From the NCBI RefSeq assembly GCF_051020765.1, contig NC_134934.1:9748001-9812000 (forward strand): a stretch of 64,000 nt of DNA, read 5' to 3'. The notes below the pieces were generated by a model, which was not told the origin of the DNA, ran no database searches, and worked only from the letters and a program-made list of their open reading frames with translations. Shown piece after piece: positions 34,401 through 49,200 of the stretch. The position numbers and the translations under genes are program-made. Source of the stretch: Lasioglossum baleicum. Taxonomy: Eukaryota > Arthropoda > Insecta > Hymenoptera > Halictidae. Each line of letters begins with the position of its first letter. Position 1 is the first letter of the stretch.

Positions 34401-37400
34401 AGTTCGTTCGATTTTTGCGATTTATTCCAGCCTAAAAAAGCCGGAGAACTTATTTGCCGACCCAATAGTTTTCTAATTTCATCCACTGATCGGAATCAAT
34501 CGTTTTATTTCAGTTGAATATCAACCCATTGTAATAGTAAGATGAAAAAAAAACAAGTTATGCTGGAAGCAATGAAGAACGATGGCTCTAATAATTTTAA
34601 ACTCACAAGTGATCCTACCTACAAGTTTAAAATGCTGTAACGAAATTATTGAAAAATCCAGAAACTATTTGAACACTCAAAATAAAAATTGCGAGGAATA
34701 TTTCTAATTTATTGTTTAATGTAATCTAGTTTGTTGATAATAAATGTTGCGTTCTATACTTATTTTCTTTCGCTACTATTGTTATGGGACAGAGGGAGTA
34801 TAGAATATTATTATCCCCCTTAAACTATACGTACAGGGTGTCTCAGCTGAAGAAGGCCAGAAATTGTTCTTCTATGATATTCCTCCTTCGATACCATTTA
34901 AATTAGTGTTGTATAAAGCTCGAGTCTTCGAAGCTCCAGAGCTCAGTCTTAAAGACTTCTTCTAAATCTTCTTCTATAGAAACTTAGTCTTTAAGACTGA
35001 GCTCTGAAGCTTCGAAGACTCGAGCTTTATACAACACTAATTTAAATTATGCCGAAGATATTTTTTTTGTGCCATTAAACATAAAGAAAATATTTAGGTG
35101 GCCTCCTTCAGCTGAGACACCCTGTATAATATTAAATTTCACGATCCCAAGAATTAATTCATCCGAATTAATAATAATAACCCTGTTCCCTGATCAATTA
35201 CAAAGAATCGTTAATATACCAGAATTAAAAAAGCAAGGTTTTCTTTGTAATATTTAAATTAAAATAAATTGAAATCAAGGGGTGGTAATATCTGGTGCCT
35301 CACACTGTATATTTGTGGTTCCTTTATTCATAAAGCAGAATAGGTTTTTCCCTTTCCATTATAATTATGTGCTATTCGAGGTACCTTGTAGATAGAAAGA
35401 AATAAAATAACCAAGTACATTGCCATCTACATATTGGCATAAGATTCGGAACATCGGGCATTTCCAGCGTCAGTTGTTTGCTGAAGTTTTTATCGACGGC
35501 TGTGTGAGTGTTAATTAAATCGATCTATTAGGAGGATTTATTACTTTTGATCTATGGCGGCGGGAAGAACTGGGGAAAGGGTCGAACAAACACGGGATCA
35601 TTGTGACGTTGCTCGGGGAAGCTGAACGGGAGATTGAACGCGGACAAATTGCGATCTAGCTGTGCAAACAATGTCTTTTAATCGAAGAAGAGTTGTAGGG
35701 GACGCGATCGTATCGATGACGAAGCGACTACTCGGTCCGTTCGAATATCTCGAGTTTATTTCTACGGTCGATTATTATTTTCGGCAGAATACTCGAGAGA
35801 GATCGAGTGCGTTGTTCCATGTTTTGATGCGTACACATTCTGTTTATAAGAGTATCGTTCGATTGGAGTGGCCAAAAGCTTTGTGATCTTTTTAAACTGG
35901 AAAATTGGAGGTTCTCAAACTTAATATCGCGTCGGAACGAAAATCAATTGAGATATTTGTTCATAGATTTATTCAATTATTTTCCATTCTGTTCTAATAT
36001 TTTCTGCCATTTTTAAGGTAACTATCACGTTATTGAATAATATAAACATCTTAATTTTATCGCAGCCAATAGTTCACTTAAGGGGTTACGCCACCCTTAA
36101 TTTCCCTTTAATTTAGAGTTCAGGGAATAATTTAAGCCACGGTAGATGCAACAGCTCCCAAAAATAACGAAGTTACAGTGCTTAGAAGTTCGTGCGGACT
36201 CGCTGTTTTCGAGCAGGTACGAAACTACAAAATTTTTCAACTGGTGTAACAAATATCTCGGAAACTATGCGTCGGATTTACTTCAAATTTGATACACATA
36301 ATTCTAATAGCATTATCTATCATGTAGCATAGGATTTTTTTGGTACGACATCCGAATTGTTTATGACAATCGTTTAAAGTTCGACTTGAAATGGAACTAC
36401 TGAATAAACGGAACACCACAACTACACTGAGCTCCTTTGGTGCTCATTCCTTTGGAGTGGGGATGAGTCGGAGTTGAAACACGTAGTGGAGTAGGGAGCG
36501 CTGGCGCGCGGAGTGGGGATCGCTGAACGCGATCACGTACTACCAAGCGTCGCGCGACGAGGTGTGACGGTTAATATTAAAATCTTTTTCTCCTGAACGC
36601 CACAGTTTTTGTTTTAAATTTGTTTTTTAATATTGCATTGTGATCCACTTCTGAGCTATGTTTAAGGTTTCAAGTCTCTAGCTCATCGGGAAGTGGTTCA
36701 ACATTCAGTTACAAGATTTGACGCATACAACAACGACTACTCGGCAAGCTAATATAAGCGTGGTAAAAAGAGAGACAGCGAAAGAAGAAAGAGTAGGATA
36801 AAGACAAGATTAAGATAGATTAAGAGAGGCAGCGAAAGAAGATAGAATAACATAAAGACAAGATTAAGATAAATAAAAAGAAACATGCGGTTGTAAATTA
36901 AAAATCGGGTGGTCCACGTGCGTGGATGACAACACGCAGAGACGAGTGAAAGTGTTAATCGTTCAGAACTTGTCGGCATTCGGGCAAGAAGAAAATCCGC
37001 GCGGAACGGTTTAAGGACAATTAAACAGTGTGTACGGGGAAATCGCAACGACGACATATTACGTTGGTTTCCGGCGAGCAGACGGTACCGCGTATTAACC
37101 GTGCGCGTGCTGTGTGTACCCGCGGCAACGTGGATAATCCATTATTTGCACAACGAAAACGCAGCCATGTTGCCGTCGAATTCGACCACGTTCCACCGTC
37201 TAATGCACACAGGAACGCGAGAGCTGTTGCAGCCAAAGGCATTAATTGGGATTAAGTAAATCAAGACGCTAATTAGCTCGCGCGCCTACAGCGAGCGTGC
37301 GCGTTCGCGAGAGACAAAGAGAGTGGATGGAACAGAGGGAGAGAGAGAGAGAGATGAGTGAGTGCGCGCGCGTACACTGCCGCCCTTTCGCCCCTGTGAT

Positions 37401-40400
37401 CGGCCACCCCCACAAACCTTGCTTGCCTACCAACCCCCTCCCCTCCCTCCACTGCGTTCGACTCTCCGACCGCTGCACCATGTTTCAAAACTAAAATTTT
37501 GTCGACCACGTTTGAAAAGTTAATGGGATATTCTAGTTTCAAACGGGATACCATTGGATAACTTTCGAATCTTTTCAAACCAGGGGCGGGAACTGTTATA
37601 ACTAGACAGCGGATTTTATGCATTTATTGCGGAAATCTATTTTCTTTCTTAATATGTTGAACAGGTCGAAAATAATGTAATCATATTTCTAAATTCTTCT
37701 AATGTTTCTATTGTTTTAAATTACACCCGGCCCATTTTTGTTATAAATGCGTAAAATCCGTAGTCTAGTTCTATTAGCATGAATTTGAGTGGGGCCGTAT
37801 TTCACCCAATAGTTCACTCAAGGGTTAAAATAGCAGGAAGATTAATAGGATTTAAGAATTTCAATATACAAGGTGTCCCAAGAATACTCTAGTATTTTTT
37901 TATATATTTTTTTTCTCTGCGTTTACTCGAAAGCTTCAGGTAAATTTTGGACAGGGTGATTCGAGATTTACAGCTGGTATTTACGAGATTTCAAACGCGC
38001 GCGCCCCCTCTCCTTCTCCCTGTCCGATTGAATCGCTCGGCCGGAGGGGTCATTCGCGCGGCATCATTCTTTCCAAGGTAATTTGTATACGCGGCAAAAG
38101 TGGCGTTGCTAATGATGATGTTATAAATAAATGGACGGCACACGTCCCTATGTTTGGAAACGCGACAGTCGTGGCAAATGACTGGGAAAATGAATTGCTC
38201 GCGGAAATTCGTCGACCAAACGTTGGTTACACAGAAACAGCAACACAAACGGCTGTTCAAATTATCATTACCTAGCCGCGTTCTCTCGTGAATGATAATT
38301 ATTTGAAAAAAGAGGACAGCCGCAATGTTCTCCTGTCGCCCATGAAGGACACGCAGAATTGCATTTCTTTCGGAAATGGTGAACAGATTTTTAGTCACCC
38401 TCTGTTTTCAACGTCTGTTTATGTTGATGTGAATGGCTATACGGAGTTGAACAACGGTTCTCCACATTAAGAAGTGTTATTTTTTATTATAAAAAACACC
38501 GTTTTCTGCTTACGCTCTATAAAATTACTGTGTAGAGTACAGAAGTGGGCATTATTTGGCGAAACAAATATTTCAAATACTTTTTTGAATATTTTAGATT
38601 TTATTTTCCCTAATGAAAATAGTATTTTAAAAAAGGTATACAATTTCGAAACTAAAATATTTCTATTTGAACAATCTGAACGTCGAAATAAAATTTTTCT
38701 ATTTCAACAATTTGATCCAGGAAATAAAATATTTCCATTTCAACAATTTGATCCAGGAAATAAAATATTTCCATTTCAACAATTTGATCCAGAAAATAAA
38801 ATATTTCTATTTTAACAACCACAGAAACACAAAATAAAAAATTTTACTTTTTGCATTGTTATAATACTCTGAGGAACCGCATAAACATATGCGGTTTATG
38901 TCCATCTTATCGTTAAGAAACGATTCACACTCATAAATGTACTGAATCCGCACTATTAGTTTCAGCAATAATATTTAAAATTAAAATGAAAAATAAAGAC
39001 AAAATACAAATATTTGCAATATATTCTTCGAATAAAATGTATTTTATGTATTTTCAAAAATTACTGCCTCTCTCAAATAAATTATTTCATTTTCAAAGTT
39101 GTACGCATATTTCAAAATAAACAGAATTATATATATATATATATATATATAATTCTGTTTATTTTGAAATATGCGTACAACTTTGAATTATTTACTATTT
39201 AAAATACTATTTTCCCCAGCTCTGGTAGAGTTACAGAGTCTACTACAAAACCACGCCTACCCGGGGTGCTCGACAAGAAAGAGCAAGACAGTCTTTTATT
39301 TCTTTCTTCGAGGTTATTTGTTCCGAAGCGTTGGCCCTGGGAGGCAAACTCGGGGCATTCTCAGGACAAAGTGAGCTTGTTACTCGTGTCTGGCCTATAA
39401 AGACGAGGGGATGCATGCTTTTCTTTGCGTTAACAATAAATTGAGAGTACGTCGTTAACTTCGTTCGGCGATGCGTACGATCAAGCAACGTTACATCAGA
39501 ATTTGAATACAATTTGGACTGGCGATTAGATGAATCGAATTCGGTTATTGAAATGTTATATATCACACCTGACAATTACCCTAGGATATCGGGAGGGACG
39601 GGGAGTGAGAGAGAGAGAGGGTTGACTCCATTAAGGTAACAGCGAAGAATAAAAACGGAAGCATCGTGTGCGCCGATGAAACGCAAAGAAAGAGAGCGAG
39701 TGAATTTCCGAGCGGATGAGTATTTATTTCATTACATGGGGTGGAGAGGGAGGAGAGAGCGAGCGTGGAAGAGAGGCCGCGGAAAGCCCGCTCGGATCCT
39801 GGTAATATCGCGAAAAGTGTTTGCTCAGCTTGTCTCGACCGAGCTCGGAGCATTAAACCGCGAGCGTTCTTTCGTCTCCCCGGGATCCACCGAGAGCGAT
39901 GCCGACCTCTCCAATGTGTACACTTCTGCTCCCGATTATACGTTGCGAGCTCGAAGGGCTATTTCCTTCCCCCTCCCCAAACCCCGCCCTCTGTCCTCGA
40001 TTTCAATTCCAACGATTCAAACGATGATCGCCGCCCTTTTCAAGAAAGTACAGTTTTGTAAGGAACATAAACCGATTCCACACACTTTAAATCGGAACAA
40101 CTTTTTTATGAATGGACCAAACGACTTCAATTTCTCTGTAAGGCTAGAAGAATTAGTTTAATAAATGACGTCTAAAAGATATGTCGAAAAAATCCATTTG
40201 GACGGAATTGTGAAAAACGATAGTAAAAATTGATTTTTACAACTTTCTTAGCTGGGCCAATAACGAAAATTCAAAAGATGTGTCTGGTCAACTGGTATAA
40301 ATTATATACGCTCTGAAAATTTCATTGAAATTGGTTAATTGGTTTGGCAATTATAAACGATCAAAAGTGGTAATTTGTAGTGTACCATAAAGTGGCAAGT

Positions 40401-43400
40401 TTTACCATTTTTGATCGTTTATAATGCGTGAACCAATTAACCAATTTCAATGAAATTTTCAGAGCGTATATAATTTATACCAGTTTAAATTTTCGTTACA
40501 GGCTCGGATAAAAATACGACTAATCTTTCGAGCTTGGCAGAAAACTTGGTCGTTCGGCTAATTCTTAAAAAAGTGTTCGAACAATAAGTTACGGTACATA
40601 GAAGAGCAAGTTATTTGAATTTGCAGAGGATTTTATTTAAATCCTATTAAAAATTTAAAGAAAAAGTCCAGTGTTTTGACCGACCTCTACACAACTCTTT
40701 TTAAGGGTAATTCGCGAACGGCGAAAACGAATAATAAAATTGATGGAATAACATATAATAGCACGTTCACGCTAGAAATCGTATTCCCGTGAACGCAGTC
40801 GAGTGTCTGCTGACGTACGAACAACGGCGGTGCAAGTATTGACGGTGAATGTTGTGCCCGTAAAACGAACGCACACGCCAGCAAGAATGAGTCGCCACCG
40901 ATTCAGGATAGAACACGGCGATTACGCACATTTCCCTGGAGAACGAAGCTTCAAACCGGGAGTTAACAGACGCGGTCCCCTCTGTCCCTTCGTTTCTCCA
41001 CCTCTGTTCCTTCCCCTACTCCTGCGCAACCCCCGATCCCCCCCCCCCAAATCGCCCCTAAAACGTTTGCATCGCGATCGAGAGACTGATGAACACCGTC
41101 GCGATCGTTTGCATGGTTATTATTGCCATTGTCCCCGGGATGTTTCACTATCTCACCCTAACGTCAATAAATTGCAGCAATACAGTCGCAAACGAGCCGG
41201 TGCACCGGACAAAAGTTTGAGACGTCGACCACGAATGTGTAACCGCAGAATGAAGGCCGTTATCTAGAAGATATCGTATTCAAAAGTCCATACACGAACA
41301 CAAACCGTATTCCGTGTACATTCGGAGTGTAATAAAATTTTGAATTGTATTCGCAGTTCCTTTTTGTTGACCTTTAAAATCCGGAAGGTGTTTCCGCCCG
41401 TACCCTGTACGAACAGAGAGAGCACGACGATATCCGATTGATAGCGGGACGGCGAAGAGTCAGGAAACGAAGATAGCGAGCGAGCGTTCTCTGCTCGCGC
41501 ACGCTCGTGCGCGGACTGCCAGCCGGAATAAAGTGGAATTCAGCGCAACGTGAATTATAAACGATATTATGCAAACACCGCGGAGAAAGAGTACTCGTAC
41601 CGCGAGTTAATTTGATGAAAAACATCAGAGGGCAGGCAGTGAGATAGAGGAAACAGGAGGAAGAGAAGGAGAAAGAGACCGAAGGGGGCCGGCAAAAGAC
41701 GCATCCCGAAAAGATCCTTCCTTTTCGAGGCGAACACGAACCTCTCTCGACTATACTCACCGTCAAATATTTTCGTTGGTTTTTCAACACTTTCCCGGCG
41801 ACCGCCACAATCACGAATTACCATTTCGGTTACGCTCCCCCTTCCACCACCATCGGACCGCGGAAAAAAAGACCTGGCAAATAGAGCACGGGTCGGACGA
41901 AAAATTTTCTAACACCGACCGTACCAAAACCGATCACTCACCAGTTTCACATTTTTTTATATTATTAGGTTGTTGCAATTGAAATGACCGTTTTTCACAT
42001 TTGAAACTTCCCGCCTTTGTAATTTAGTTTTTCCACGACAGATGGGGTTGAAGTTGTACAATTTGAAAAGTACATACAGTGGGGGTGTACACTTTTTAAA
42101 AACCAATAACTTTTTTATAATTGTACCAAACGACCTGACTTTTTGTAATCAATTAGAAGCATTCTTTTACGAAATGATATGCAAAAAATATTTTCCAAAA
42201 ATTATAATTTGCAAAGTTACATGCAAAAATAAGAAAGGCATTTTTTAAAACTTTTTATTTGGGCCCTTAAAGAAAATTTAAAATATATGTTTTGTAGATC
42301 TATGTTAGTTATACACATACTGAAACTTTCATCGAAATCGGTTGATGCGGGAAACAAACAGACAGACAGTCAGACAAGAAAGCGATCTAATAAGAACGTG
42401 GTAAAAACGACAGGCATTGAAAGATGTAAGAATGCTTAGAATTACTGCAGTTGGAGGCCGAAGATCGTGGAAAACTGCAATTTTTACCATCTTCAAACGT
42501 TTGTATTTTCAGAATATGTTTAATCGTTACAGATCTACCAAACGTGTTTCCTAAATTTTCCATATAACTCTACATAAAAAAGTTGAAAAATACAACTTTT
42601 AGAATTTTTACATATTTACTTTACAGACGCGATTCAAATAAATCTTGAAAAGGATCCAAACTAGGATCGAAACGTTGATTTTGTTTGACAATTAGCAAAA
42701 TTGCTTTATAATTCGTATTATAATAAATGATCGAACCGTTGCGCCGAAAGCATTTAACATTTATTTAGAATTTTCTCTGCAATTCCGAAAACTTGCAGTT
42801 TTTTTCAAAAAGTTTTGTCACGTTGTGTAGCAAACCAATTGTTCTAACTTCTCCAAAAATTTCAAGTCGTACATCTCAATATTAAAAAAGTTACGGTGTT
42901 TTTAAGAGTGTCCGAATATTAGTGGGAGTCACTGTAGATATAAAAAATCTTTTTAATTAATAACCAAATGGACTTGTAGCACTTTTAAAAACAACGGCTC
43001 CTAAATAAAAGGATCAGGCTTTATATTAAAAGTATGCTGTATGTTCATCAAACATTCCCGAATTGAATAATCGGAAATTTGAAGGGAGTGTTGGTGTCCT
43101 AAGATGCAGAAAATTAAACGGAGCTACATACATATCTTTCTGCAGTGTGCATTATGTAACGCATATACACGAAAGATGTAAGCAGATACATTTCCTATGT
43201 ATATTTAAAATGTATGTATTATACCAGTATGTAACGAGAGGCGGAGATTCTCGTTGCAGATTTTAAAATTGACTTTCGCGAGTCTCCTCAAGTGCATTGC
43301 AAAGTCAAGTCATTTTTCCCGTCCCTTCCATATATTTCGAGATGTTTGTTGAGAACGGGACAGCCAATAGGCAAATATTCAATATGAAATTATGCGAAAG

Positions 43401-46198
43401 GGTTCAAGTAAATGAACGAATTTATTTCACAGGTTGTCCCGTAGCAAAATATGAAAGAATGCTTCGTATCCAATTTTATACATAAGAATATTAATCCTGG
43501 ATTATAAAATACTAATGTCGAGTATAGGTACTTACAAATCTTTCAGAATCTTCTGTTCCTCCGTCGGATCGACAGGACACTGCCATTTGCGCGAATAAGT
43601 TTGAAGCACAACACACAACACATTATCCAAAATCGTGACAGCGAACGGGAAAAAGTTACTCCGACCACGGTCAAAATAACACTGCGGTTGTCACTTCGGT
43701 TTTTCGGGAATGATTTAGGTGGGGAAATGTTGCTTTGTTAATTGGACGGTGGTGTGTCGGAAGAACTTTAGGTTGAGAAATGGGGAAAGTGTCAAAGAAA
43801 TTCATTGTGGTATTGTCTACGGTCATCAATGACGTGATTTATAAGGGTAATCCGCTCGTCGATTCGATGGGTCCGTCGCACGTGTTGTCGATCTGTGGGG
43901 GTTGAAGAATCGTATGCGTTTTTTGCTTGCTATAACGACCTTTACAGGTATATCGCCTAATCCGCTGGAGGAACGGTATATAAGGTACGGTAATATTTTA
44001 TAATACAGGATTAATATTCTTATAACAATGGATATAAGGTTTCTTTCATATTTTGCAACTTCTTTACGATCCGAATGGGCAGAGACGATGATGTCGTACG
44101 GGCCTGGCGACGAATGTCCCTTTAAGTTTCGTTTGTCTCGAGGCACGCACACGATGATGTTGTCTCATCGACGCGGTCCGGTGGACTGTAGTTGTAGGCT
44201 TTTAACTCTTAACTTTAACTTTTAACGTACAACTCCACACAATCAAATTTTACAAAAACTTTAACAGCTTATATCTCGATAACTATTTGTTTTGGACCTG
44301 GATCTTAATTTTTTGGTAAAGACCAAAACAGACCAAAGACTTTTATGAATGTCCAAAATTGATGTTTAAATTTTTCGACATTATAAAGTTGTTTGTCGAG
44401 GTTGAAGAAATCATTTTGTAATATCCCAATCCTTTCCGAATAAAACAAAGAAAAATGTAGCCCAATCGGGCAAACAGTTCCCGAGATAAAAATTCGCAAG
44501 TGAGGCCGGTTTTCGCCGAAATGGGCAAACATTGAAATTTTCGAGGGCCTGCCATTTCTAAAAAAAATTCGAAATCGGCAAAATGATGACTTAAACCCCC
44601 CCTAATTTCACATGGACTACAACATATTTCATTTAGAACAAAATCGACGATGGTGCCTGCAAAAAGTGATCGATTTAGCATGGAATGACATTTCTATAAT
44701 ATTATTCGTTGTTTAAAATCCGGTAACTTTGATTTGAAACACTGTCGCGTACTGTTCATTGTATTATGTATGTATCTTTTTACATCTCCGGTATCTACAT
44801 GGTGATAAGGTGGCAATTCTGCCTGTGCACTGAAGAAAATCCTGATTTTATGCATGTTATGCAATGTCGTTACATCTCGCCTCATAAATACATAATTCGT
44901 CAACTCTGCCACGGTTCCATCGCGTCCATCGTTGAAAATTGAACACGTCCGACAATTTATGAGGTGGGTCTAACTCGCGCAAGTCGCCGATACCGAATAT
45001 ATCGCCGAAACAACCGCACCGTGATGGCGAATCGAACGAGAACGGTGGCGAAACGCGATTTAACAAAAAAGTGTACGGTGTATCGTGAACGTCCGCAGGA
45101 GTAATTGAATCAACAATAGTCGAGAGCTTTCCTTTCGTGCTTTTTCTCGTCGAGCAATTCTCTCATCGAAACGCGTCGACCAGCCGCATCAATCCAAGGG
45201 GAGGAGCTGATCTCTCCCACCCCCGAATCGCGTGTTGGCGTCGATCACGATTATTCATTAAGTTTGCAACATTTACTTATATTTCACAGTGAGTGATTAA
45301 ATTGTTGGAGCAGCCGCGATATGAAAACTACATTTACTGCGGCGAGTATACTGTTATTTACGGTATTGCTAAACGTCTATTTGCAATTTATATATCGATT
45401 GATTCTTATTTAAAAATTGATTATCACCGTGTCAAGTCGTCAGCCTTTTCGATTCACTCTAATCATTTCATCATTCACCGTATACAATGGTACTCGTACG
45501 ACGCCATTTGCCATAAAACATCCAAATATTTATAATAAACGATAATGTAAATTTCTATTGAAATATTGATTAAAAGCTGCGAAGTTCTATTGAAAAATGA
45601 TTCTAAAAGCACTTTTAGTTTTTCCCGAATTTTCCATTTTTCCGTGATACTTTTCCAATTTTTCTTATCCTATAACCACCTAGTTCCGACTAATACGAAC
45701 ATTTTAAAAAAAGTATTAGCCAAATCGGTCCAGCCGTTCTCAAGTGATGTGCTTACCAACGAACAGCATTTGATTTTTATTTATATAGATTATGTATTAT
45801 AAATCTTATGCTAAATTAATAATAATAATAATAATAGAGCGTCGCTCTTAATCATTTTAGTCTTGATCTTTCTCTGCCAACCAAATAAAGTTCCACGCTA
45901 CACAATGAAATAATTACCCGATGTCCCTACATTTCTAATCAAATCTGAATAATTCGAACTTCCTAGTTATTCAAAGCGAATATCTTTAACGCGATATGCT
46001 TCTTTGCGTCGACCTCGCGCCCTCATCGAACCTGTCGTCTCATTTGCATATCTCTTGACAATTTCGTTCGAGGATTGCGGCGCAGGAAGAAAATCGCGTC
46101 GATTCGTCCCATCGATGGACCGAAAAAAGGGAAGAGATTCCCGAGAAGACAAAAATGGAAAGAGATACATACATCCAAACAGAGAAGAGAGTTGGGGG

Positions 46199-46234
<36 letters not shown>

Positions 46235-49200
46235 GCGAAGACAGGGAGCAACGGGGGAGAATCCCGCACACGGATTGCAAACACATGAGCAGCAGGCGCA
46301 CGTGCGGCCTTGCCGTAATTGAGCTGGTACAACCAATCTGTACTCGTCGGGGGCGGTTCTCTGGCGTTGGGGGGTTGGGGCGCGCTGCACAGGGACTGGT
46401 TGATACGCGCCGTCTGGAGGAGGAAGAGCGAAGGGTGGTAGAACCGAACCACTTGAAAAAGCAAGCGAATCTACAAGCTCAGCCGCGACATCGCGGTGGT
46501 GGCGACGGCGGAGGCGGCGGCGGTGGTAGCGGCGGCACTGGATGAAATCCGCGGCCGACTCCGGGCGTTCAAATCACGCTCGATCGCGGCGGAACCCGCT
46601 ACTCTCGCGTCCATTCTCCTCGATGGGACACGATCATCCGTTCATCCGGGTCGCGTGAACGAACCGCGTCAGAGATCGATCGATCGACCGTGACATTACC
46701 GTTCGGATCGCTTCTACCAGCACCAGCCGGAAGAAAACAAACCTCTAAAACATACATGTTCGTCTCGTGATCTTTCTGTGAACAATCGTCGTCTTCCGTG
46801 TGACTATGACTCGACCGTCTCCGATCGGTCTTCGAACAGCCGAGTCTTCGAGGCGGTATTCGAGTTAATCGAGTCGTTGAACCCGCCTCGAGAATATGTA
46901 CAGCCTGTACAGAGCCTGGTTCGGCGACAGTGTCGCCGGAGACAGTTATTCCAGGCTCCAGGAGACTCTGTCGCCACCGGACACCGTGGTTCGAGTGGGA
47001 AACGAAGGGGAACACCAGTTCGTCGCTCACAAGGGAGTCCTCGCTGCTCACAGCGGCTATCTGAAGGCTCTGCTGAGCAGCGCGTCGCCGAACGCCAGTG
47101 CAAACGCGACCGTTGGCTCTTGCAGCAATCTGCCAGCAACGGCCATCGCGGTCGCCGCTACCAATCTTTCGGGCCAGTCGCCAAGACCGGTTACCTCGGT
47201 CTCGGTCTCCTCTATCGGTAAATAACTGGGCACTCGACTTCAACCCTGTCGCTACGGGCACGTGTCCCGCGACTGATCGCTGCCGCGAGCTTTCTCCGCG
47301 ACCCTATGGTGGTATTCTTGCAAATACAGCTGTTTGGCTCAAGAACACAGTTGATAAAATCACAAATTTTATTAGTAGACCTTTATCATTTATTACGAGT
47401 TGATACCACACACGGAACCAAATAAAAATGTCTTTCTTCCGCTAATAATTTGAATAAGTTGATAATAACAGACCGACACTTTCAAATCCCTTTTATCTTT
47501 TTATTGTTTTCGGTAGGTGCAAATTATTGCACTTCGGTAGGTGCAATTTGCTGTTCATAGATTGAGAGTTTTAAGTTTGAATTCGAAGCGGAAGGACTTG
47601 CCCTTCGGTAGAGCACATGGTCCTTTTCTAATTTTACTACGTTTTTATTACCTCGCTTTGATTTAGTTTTACAAAGTTTTACTGTTACACCTCACTTTTG
47701 ACCTTGATTTTAAACTAACTTCTCGATGAGCCAGAGGCTTGAAATTTCTTATTCCAAAACTTTGAAACAAGAAACGTCTTGGGTTAGAAAAGATTACTCT
47801 GCAATCGTGCCAATTATTTATTTGTTTCAACTTCATGGAGCCTGGAACTCGAAGAGTGACACGTTCATGTGTGATAGCGGCAGGGTTAGTTCGACTTTGT
47901 TCTCTGTGGCTACCTGTCCCGTTCGGTGAGCGTGAACAGTGCCATTCAATTCTCGAAGGAAAGCGGGCGTATCGTGACAACTGTGTTACGTCCAACGATG
48001 CCTGGGTCTACTTTGACCCCTGTTTGTTTCTTCCACGCAGTAACTTTAGCATTGTACCTGATAACTCTGTTGATGCTGGTGCGAAGTTACATTCATAAAT
48101 GTACTGCATATCAAACGTGACAGTTTGCTATTCGAAAATATAGTTTCCAACATCATAGAGGACTATTTCAAAAAAGGATTAAAACAAACATCCTATTAGT
48201 TTGCACCAAAATCATAAATGTACTGCATCAAACATGACAGTTTGCTATTCGAAAATATAGTTTCCAACATCATACAGGACTGTTTAAAAAACAACAGGAT
48301 GAAAACAAACATCCTATTAGTTTCTACCAAAATAAACCACCAACGAACAAGAGGCGGTCTGGAAAAACGTGTTTTCTCTGCAGAATGGCATATTCCATAA
48401 GTGTCGCCACAAAAGTGCTTTTTTAAATGATTAAATAAATATAAAATAGCAAGAATCTGAATGATCACCTCGCTGAAACGAAAGAAAACGCTATCAATTT
48501 CGAACAACGCGAACCCAATCGATTCGTTCTTCGTCAAAGAGAACAGTCAGCCGAAATTTCGTTCTGACTTCGTTCGTACGACACTTAGACCAACAAAATA
48601 AGCTAGAACATGGGGGTGGTTGGTGGACCCAGGCAGCGCGTGGGCGAGGGTTGCGAAGGGAGCAAGACGAAAGAGTCTATCGGTCCGTCGAATGGTAACT
48701 TGCAGGCGGAGAAGCGTTCGCGCCGCTGTTGAACTACATGTACACGGGCCGGCTGGAAGTGACACTGGACAACGTTTACAGCGTGCTGTTGGCCACGCAT
48801 TTGTTGCACATGCCCGGTGCCCTGGAGCAGTGTCGAGCAGCGTTGCTGCGGCTCCGGGCACCGCCGCCTCTGCCGACACCGATACCAGTTCCGGTCCCGG
48901 TGCCGGTAGCGCCGACCTCGACGCTCACCTCGACGTCCATGTCGATGTCGACGTCGACGCCCGGCGCCGGGAACATCCTCAGACCGATCCCGAACAGGTT
49001 GATGATCGAGCCGAGCATTTGTTGGCCGGCGACGTCGCTCTACCCACCGACCGCGCCGCCGCCGGCTCCTGCATCCATCGGACTGTCGCATCTACCACGA
49101 CTGCAACCCTCGGTGCTGATGCAGTCGACGGTACCGCTCAACGTTTCCGTGGTCCCGACTTCCGTCTGCCAGGACACGCGCTATAGGTTCGAACCTGTTT

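Noticed and set aside
36771..36880. CRISPR-like or gene-coding repeat
   Set aside because: Just two diverged copies of a purine-rich 54-bp stretch in a eukaryotic intron.
40803..41267. A 154-codon frame in a GC-richer interval
   Set aside because: Pro/Arg/His-rich, overlapped by other frames, no domain, no splice support.
43536..43586. Minus-strand mini-exon MAVSCRSDGGTEDSERF followed by gtaagt, possibly an alternative Smrter first exon
   Set aside because: Its phase (0) does not match the next Smrter exon at 27692, which needs one leading base.
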